Shown piece by piece: positions 6,850-10,466 of a stretch of 10,466 nucleotides of DNA. This DNA comes from an uncultured Lachnospiraceae bacterium. GTDB taxonomy: Bacteria > Bacillota > Clostridia > Lachnospirales > Lachnospiraceae. The notes under the pieces were generated by a model. The model was not told where the DNA came from. It ran no database searches and was given only the letters and a program-made list of their open reading frames with translations. The first letter of the stretch is position 1; every line of letters begins with the position of its first letter. The stretch is taken from assembly GCA_902795625.1 (NCBI GenBank), contig CADBLW010000217.1, positions 1 to 10,466 on the forward strand, in the 5' to 3' direction. Made by a program: the position numbers and the translations under genes.

Positions 6850-6952
6850 GTCCTTCACCCGTGAAGCACATCCGTGAGATCTCATAATCTGCGTTATTCA
6901 TGTTCGCATGATCGGTATTATTCTACAATTGTAGTATTTAGTAGTAAAATAA
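6850..6952. other. Convergent intergenic region with several short palindromes
   Basis: Between the ends of the hydrolase and sensor genes lie CTTCAC-CC-GTGAAG (6853-6866), TGAGATCTCA (6875-6884), TCATG-TTCG-CATGA (6898-6911) and CTACAATTGTAG (6923-6934). Each is short; none has a T-tract that would make it a convincing terminator. No small gene with a ribosome binding site is visible. Confidence 0.5.
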
Positions 6953-9900
6953 AGGAGCGGATCATTTCGGGGTCCGCTCCTGTTTCGTCTTTCCTGTATT
7001 GTTTCGCGCTGCTCTTAAGCCTCAGTCTCCTTCGGTTTAGGCTCTTCTGCCTCCTCGTTTTTCGGCTGTTCTTTCTCCTGCTCAGGTTTAGGCTCTTCTG
7101 CCTGCTCCATCTCGGGCTGCTCTTTCTGCTGCTCGGACTTCTGCTCCTCCCGCGCGGCCTTTCCTTCATGGCGGCAGGCATATGCGCTGCCTTGATCTCC
7201 TGCGCGCGGTTAAAACTCTTGTGGATGTTGTCGATATCCTCGGAGGTTCCGCCGCCCACGTCATCCGGGGCACGGAAATAACCCTTGTCGACGAGACGCA
7301 GGAATGCGTCCACGACATCCGCTGCCAGCTGCGTTCCCGCGGCATCGCGGATAATGGAGACCGCCTTCTCGAAATTCATGCGTTTTCGGTACGGACGGTC
7401 GGAGTACATCGCGTCGAATGTATCCGCTACGGCGATGATCTGCGCAACGCGCGGGATCTCATCACCCTTCAGTCCCTTCGGATAGCCCTTGCCGTCCGGC
7501 CGCTCGTGGTGAGCGCCTGCGCCGATGGCAAGTTCCGGCATGATGGAGATATCCTTCAGAACCTCGTAGCCGCGGTACGCGTGAGACTTGATCTGCTTGA
7601 ACTCGTCATCGTCCAGCTTGCCCGCCTTGTTGAGCACCTTGTCGTCGACACCGATCTTGCCGATGTCGTGCAGCAGGGCGATGTTGTGGTATTTTTCGAT
7701 ATCATCCTTGCTGTAGCCGAGTTCCTCGGCCAGCATGGTGGTGTACTTCGCCACACGGAACGAGTGACCGTTCGTGTAGCTGTCCTTCATATCGATTGTC
7801 TTTGCAAATGCCTCCGTCATCTCATTGATGAAGGTTTTCTGCTCTTCTTCCTTCGCGATCAGCTTCTTCATTTTCCGCTGAACATACAGATACACCAGCC
7901 AGCACAGCAACGCGGCCGCCGCGAGAATACCGATCATCTGGAACCACCATGTCTCGTACACGGCCTTCTTCTTAACGATCGTCACGGACAGCTCCAGATT
8001 TCTGTTGCCCTCGACATCCTGCACCGTCATCTTGAAACAGTACGTGCCGCCCCGCAGGTTCGTGTATGAGATCGGCATCATTTCGCTTCTCTTGAGAGTC
8101 GTCTTTCCTTGGTCAAAGCCTTCCAGCCAGAAGGTAACCAGCGGGTTTTTCAACGTGTACGTATAGACGAAACTGTTGATGACCAGCTTCTTTGTTTTGG
8201 CGGGGATCCGGATGACGCCGTCATCATCGGGATAGATTTCCACGCCGTCAGCCACAACATACGGCATTGCCATTTTGAGCGCTGTGGCATCGTCGAAGGG
8301 CTGTTCAATGTTGACTCTCGCGATTCCCTCACTGCCGGCAATATAAAGGTATCCGTCGTCCGTCAGCGCGCTGTAGGAATTGGCCGTCGCTACGTACGGC
8401 AGACCGCTGTTCCAGTTGTAAAATGTATACTCGATCTCCTTGTTGGCGATCAGGTTCCCGACAGTCGTCACATAGACACCGTTACTGCTCAGGATCCATA
8501 CCTCGCCCTTGCTGTTTGTATACAGGTCGAAATTGTTCGAATACGGAAAATTCCATATCGTCTTGATCTCGTACGCGGAATTCAGGTATGCCAGCGAATT
8601 GCTTGTGACGATCCAGTACACATCGTTCACCATGTCGCGCTTGATGCGCAGCACCACTTCGGAACTCAGGCCGGAGGAGGTATCGTAAACGCGGGGAGGA
8701 AGGTCACCGCTTAAGATGTACAGGCCTCCGCCGTCAGTGCCGATAATATAGTCACCGTTCGGTGCCTCAACAGCCGTCAGGATCTCCACATTGTGAAGAC
8801 CGTTCTTCTCATTGTAAACCTTCTCCACGGTTTCCCCGCGGATGACTGCAAGTCCGCCGGTGCACGCGGCGAGAATTGCTCCGTCCCGACACTCATAAAC
8901 GGCTCTCGCACGGTTGGACGGCAGTGAATGTGCCGCCGTCTCCTCCGTGTCGTCCTGCATGACGAAGCAGACAACTTCTCCGGCGTCATACCGAACAAGC
9001 CCGTATTTGCTGAAGGTGGATATCCAGACGCGCCCCTTGCTGTCGCGAATAACGGAACGGATCCGGCAGCCTTCCAGCAGTTCCGCCAGGTTGGTCACAC
9101 CGTCCCCGACCGACTCCCCGGTGAACAGGCGGGCGCTCGTGATCGGCAGATTGTTCGTGATCTTCATATTTTCCACGACCAGGAGCCCGGTATCGGTGCC
9201 GATCAGCAGCCTGTTCTCCGATACGCAGGTGGAATTTACGACCATCGTCGGAAGATCACACCACTCCGAGATATCGACAAAACGGTTGCGCGACAGTTTC
9301 ATCACACCCTTGCGGGAGGAAGTAAACCAGACGTTGCCCTGATAGTCGCAGAGCATGTGGTCCACGGAGACATTTTTCATCGGAACATTGTCGAGGATCT
9401 GAGGCACACCGTTGCTGATATATCCGATCCCGTTCTCAGCGCACAGCCAGAGCGTATCATAGACCTTGACGATCTCGTTGACGCGGGAAAGCTCCCCGAC
9501 GGAGATCTTTTCGAACTCGGGTTCACGGTTCGTCAGCTTGCCGTAGTAAACGCCGTCGCCCGCGCCGATATACACATATCCGTAGAAATCCGGATCCGGG
9601 TATACTGTCGCTATATTTTCAATCCCGCATTCTGCCAGATCATAACTCCCGTTCACGGTGCCGTCTTCCAGTGTAAAAATATGGCCGGTCTGCGTCACGC
9701 CGTAGATCAGGCCGTCGGCTCCCGTGGTCATCTGGCGGATATACTCATCCCGGATACTCGGGTTTTCCAGAGTACGGACAACCATCGCCTCGTTGATCTC
9801 CAGAACGCCTCGGGTCGTACCGCAGTAGATATTTCCCTTCTTGTCCTCCGCGATGGTTCGCACGGAGAGGGATTTCAGGCCGTCCTCCGTACGGAACATT

Positions 9901-10400
9901 CTCGTCTTGCCCTTATCGATCACGGCGACACCGCTGTCGTTCGTGCCGACCCAGAGACGGTTCTTACTGTCCACCAGCAGGCTCACGACACTCGCGATAC
10001 CGGTAGTCGAATCCATGCGCTCAAATACATTTCCGTCGTAGCGGATCAGACCGCTGTAGCTTCCGATCCAGATAAAGCCCTCCTCGGTCTGCGCGATGGC
10101 GTTGGCCTCGGAAGTGGGAAGTCCGGTACGGTTGTTGTACAGGGTCGCCATGTACCCCTCATCCGGCCTCGTGAGATCCAGCGTGTTGGAATCTCCGCTG
10201 CTCGACTCGCCCGATGCCGTCGCCGTTTCCGCCCGGAACAGACTGCCCTGTCCTCCGCTATGTGACAAAGTTCCTAAAGCCAAAACGAGACACAGGCCAA
10301 AGCATATACCGATCCGGCACATGCCTCTCCTGTGTCCCGTATTTCTTTGTGTTGCTGCCGCCTTCGCGGCCTCTCCGCGCTGCTCTCTCTGTCTCCTCAT
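6918..10400 (-). CDS. Membrane sensor: beta-propeller, Y_Y_Y domain, transmembrane helix and HD-GYP phosphodiesterase; C-terminal frameshift
   Basis: Domains in order: a basic N terminus and hydrophobic signal/anchor (about 27-45); a large two-component-regulator-type propeller (about 80-720) with repeated GLP…, DxxGxxWxGT and GL[IV]x[YI] blades; a Y_Y_Y-like beta-sandwich (about 740-808, ISYTNLRGGTY); one membrane helix (about 822-840); and a cytoplasmic HD-GYP domain. The HD-GYP metal and catalytic residues are all present: His879, HDIGK 911-915, His940, HHE 964-966, DGKGYP 969-974, Asp993. This family hydrolyses cyclic di-GMP, so the protein should sense an external ligand and lower cyclic di-GMP. 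The reading frame as written ends at 6918, but the true end is probably TAA 7015-7017 in the -1 frame after a shift near 7160. ATG 10400 has a poor ribosome binding site; ATG 10322 (Met27), preceded by AGGAGAGG, gives a more normal signal peptide and may be the real start. Confidence 0.9.
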   Translation of the reverse strand: MRRQREQRGEAAKAAATQRNTGHRRGMCRIGICFGLCLVLALGTLSHSGGQGSLFRAETATASGESSSGDSNTLDLTRPDEGYMATLYNNRTGLPTSEANAIAQTEEGFIWIGSYSGLIRYDGNVFERMDSTTGIASVVSLLVDSKNRLWVGTNDSGVAVIDKGKTRMFRTEDGLKSLSVRTIAEDKKGNIYCGTTRGVLEINEAMVVRTLENPSIRDEYIRQMTTGADGLIYGVTQTGHIFTLEDGTVNGSYDLAECGIENIATVYPDPDFYGYVYIGAGDGVYYGKLTNREPEFEKISVGELSRVNEIVKVYDTLWLCAENGIGYISNGVPQILDNVPMKNVSVDHMLCDYQGNVWFTSSRKGVMKLSRNRFVDISEWCDLPTMVVNSTCVSENRLLIGTDTGLLVVENMKITNNLPITSARLFTGESVGDGVTNLAELLEGCRIRSVIRDSKGRVWISTFSKYGLVRYDAGEVVCFVMQDDTEETAAHSLPSNRARAVYECRDGAILAACTGGLAVIRGETVEKVYNEKNGLHNVEILTAVEAPNGDYIIGTDGGGLYILSGDLPPRVYDTSSGLSSEVVLRIKRDMVNDVYWIVTSNSLAYLNSAYEIKTIWNFPYSNNFDLYTNSKGEVWILSSNGVYVTTVGNLIANKEIEYTFYNWNSGLPYVATANSYSALTDDGYLYIAGSEGIARVNIEQPFDDATALKMAMPYVVADGVEIYPDDDGVIRIPAKTKKLVINSFVYTYTLKNPLVTFWLEGFDQGKTTLKRSEMMPISYTNLRGGTYCFKMTVQDVEGNRNLELSVTIVKKKAVYETWWFQMIGILAAAALLCWLVYLYVQRKMKKLIAKEEEQKTFINEMTEAFAKTIDMKDSYTNGHSFRVAKYTTMLAEELGYSKDDIEKYHNIALLHDIGKIGVDDKVLNKAGKLDDDEFKQIKSHAYRGYEVLKDISIMPELAIGAGAHHERPDGKGYPKGLKGDEIPRVAQIIAVADTFDAMYSDRPYRKRMNFEKAVSIIRDAAGTQLAADVVDAFLRLVDKGYFRAPDDVGGGTSEDIDNIHKSFNRAQEIKAAHMPAAMKERPRGRSRSPSSRKSSPRWSRQKSLNLSRRKNSRKTRRQKSLNRRRLRLKSSAKQYRKDETGADPEMIRSFILLLNTTIVE
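6953..6981 (-). terminator. Terminator of the HD-GYP sensor gene, possibly bidirectional
   Basis: Perfect 9-bp arms AGGAGCGGA / TCCGCTCCT surround an 11-base loop. On the minus strand the stem is followed by TTATTTTACT. It lies 33 bp after the TAA at 7015-7017, which closes the acidic tail frame. On the plus strand it is followed by GTTTCGTCTTTC, a weaker tract that may also stop hydrolase transcripts. The uninterrupted frame as written runs straight through this hairpin to 6918, which suggests that frame is not the original one here. Confidence 0.8.
7015..7166 (-). other. Out-of-frame acidic C-terminal tail of the HD-GYP sensor, with 17-residue repeat
   Basis: In the -1 frame relative to the sensor gene, about 48 codons read KAAREEQKSEQ…KETEA followed by TAA at 7015. 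This is a low-complexity Glu/Gln/Lys/Pro tail typical of a protein C terminus. The written frame instead gives an Arg/Ser-rich run (RPRGRSRSPSS…) and then translates the terminator. One extra A in the GGAAAGG run (plus TTT at 7160-7162) would join the frames as MKEKAAREEQ, giving a protein of about 1128 residues. The tail contains two 51-bp units (shared 19-base core at 7034-7052 and 7085-7103), each ending in AEEPKP. Between the units, GAG/GAA, CCC/CCG and CCT/CCG are silent only in the -1 frame. Confidence 0.75.
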
Positions 10401-10466
10401 ATCTCACACCGTCCAAACCTGTTTCGGTGCCGATAGAAAACGAACTCGATCCGCGTCTTCCTTCAG
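10401..10466. other. Region upstream of the sensor gene, no clear promoter
   Basis: These 66 bases to the window edge contain no convincing -35/-10 pair on the minus strand and only a weak GGTG-type ribosome binding site for ATG 10400. The promoter may lie outside the window, or the sensor may be co-transcribed with an upstream gene. Confidence 0.5.

Noticed and set aside
7155..7170. Programmed -1 ribosomal frameshift at the sensor C terminus
   Set aside because: The local sequence (AAG GAA AGG CCG) is not a canonical X-XXY-YYZ slippery heptamer and I see no clear stimulatory structure; loss of one base in an A run is simpler.
8928..10265. 445-codon plus-strand open frame opposite the sensor gene
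   Set aside because: It is the antisense shadow of the propeller region; its protein is His/Arg/Asp-rich without recognisable domains and has no promoter or ribosome binding site.

Overview
The window looks like chromosomal DNA of a Gram-positive member of the Clostridia, most likely Lachnospiraceae-like. This is inferred from a lipoprotein with a Thr-Pro repeat stalk, strong G-rich ribosome binding sites, consensus sigma-A promoters with 17-bp spacers, paired half-size ABC exporters and a propeller/HD-GYP sensor. Base composition is moderately GC-rich by eye (not counted). There are no rRNA or tRNA genes, no insertion sequences and no CRISPR array. All genes but one pair lie on the minus strand.

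Layout. (1) 1-1483, minus: a surface lipoprotein of unknown function, cut off at the left window edge, with its own near-consensus promoter surrounded by three dyads. (2) 1484-1692: that promoter region, the terminator of the ABC operon, and a 32-bp-period duplication of the ABC gene's 3' end. (3) 1693-5357, minus: two half-size ABC exporters, overlapping by ATGA and probably forming a heterodimer, driven by a TTGACA-N17-TACAAT promoter at 5404-5432. (4) 5578-6849, plus: a divergently transcribed two-gene unit, a small YccF-family membrane protein followed by a cytoplasmic alpha/beta hydrolase with a complete Ser-Asp-His triad, with a promoter at 5487-5515. (5) 6850-7014: a convergent intergenic region with several short palindromes and a bidirectional terminator. 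(6) 7015/6918-10400, minus: a large one-piece membrane sensor (signal anchor, extracellular beta-propeller, Y_Y_Y domain, one membrane helix, HD-GYP cyclic-di-GMP phosphodiesterase). Its reading frame is broken near its C terminus by an apparent single-base loss. (7) 10401-10466: the short region upstream of that gene, with no recognisable promoter.

How the parts relate: the ABC pair, the lipoprotein and the sensor are all envelope proteins. The sequence shows only weak hints that they work together, namely near-identical promoters and a shared TTTCGAAAAA motif in the leaders of the ABC and lipoprotein genes. The best-supported unusual points are the C-terminal frameshift of the HD-GYP sensor and the dyad-rich lipoprotein promoter. 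I did not find a clear new multi-gene system.
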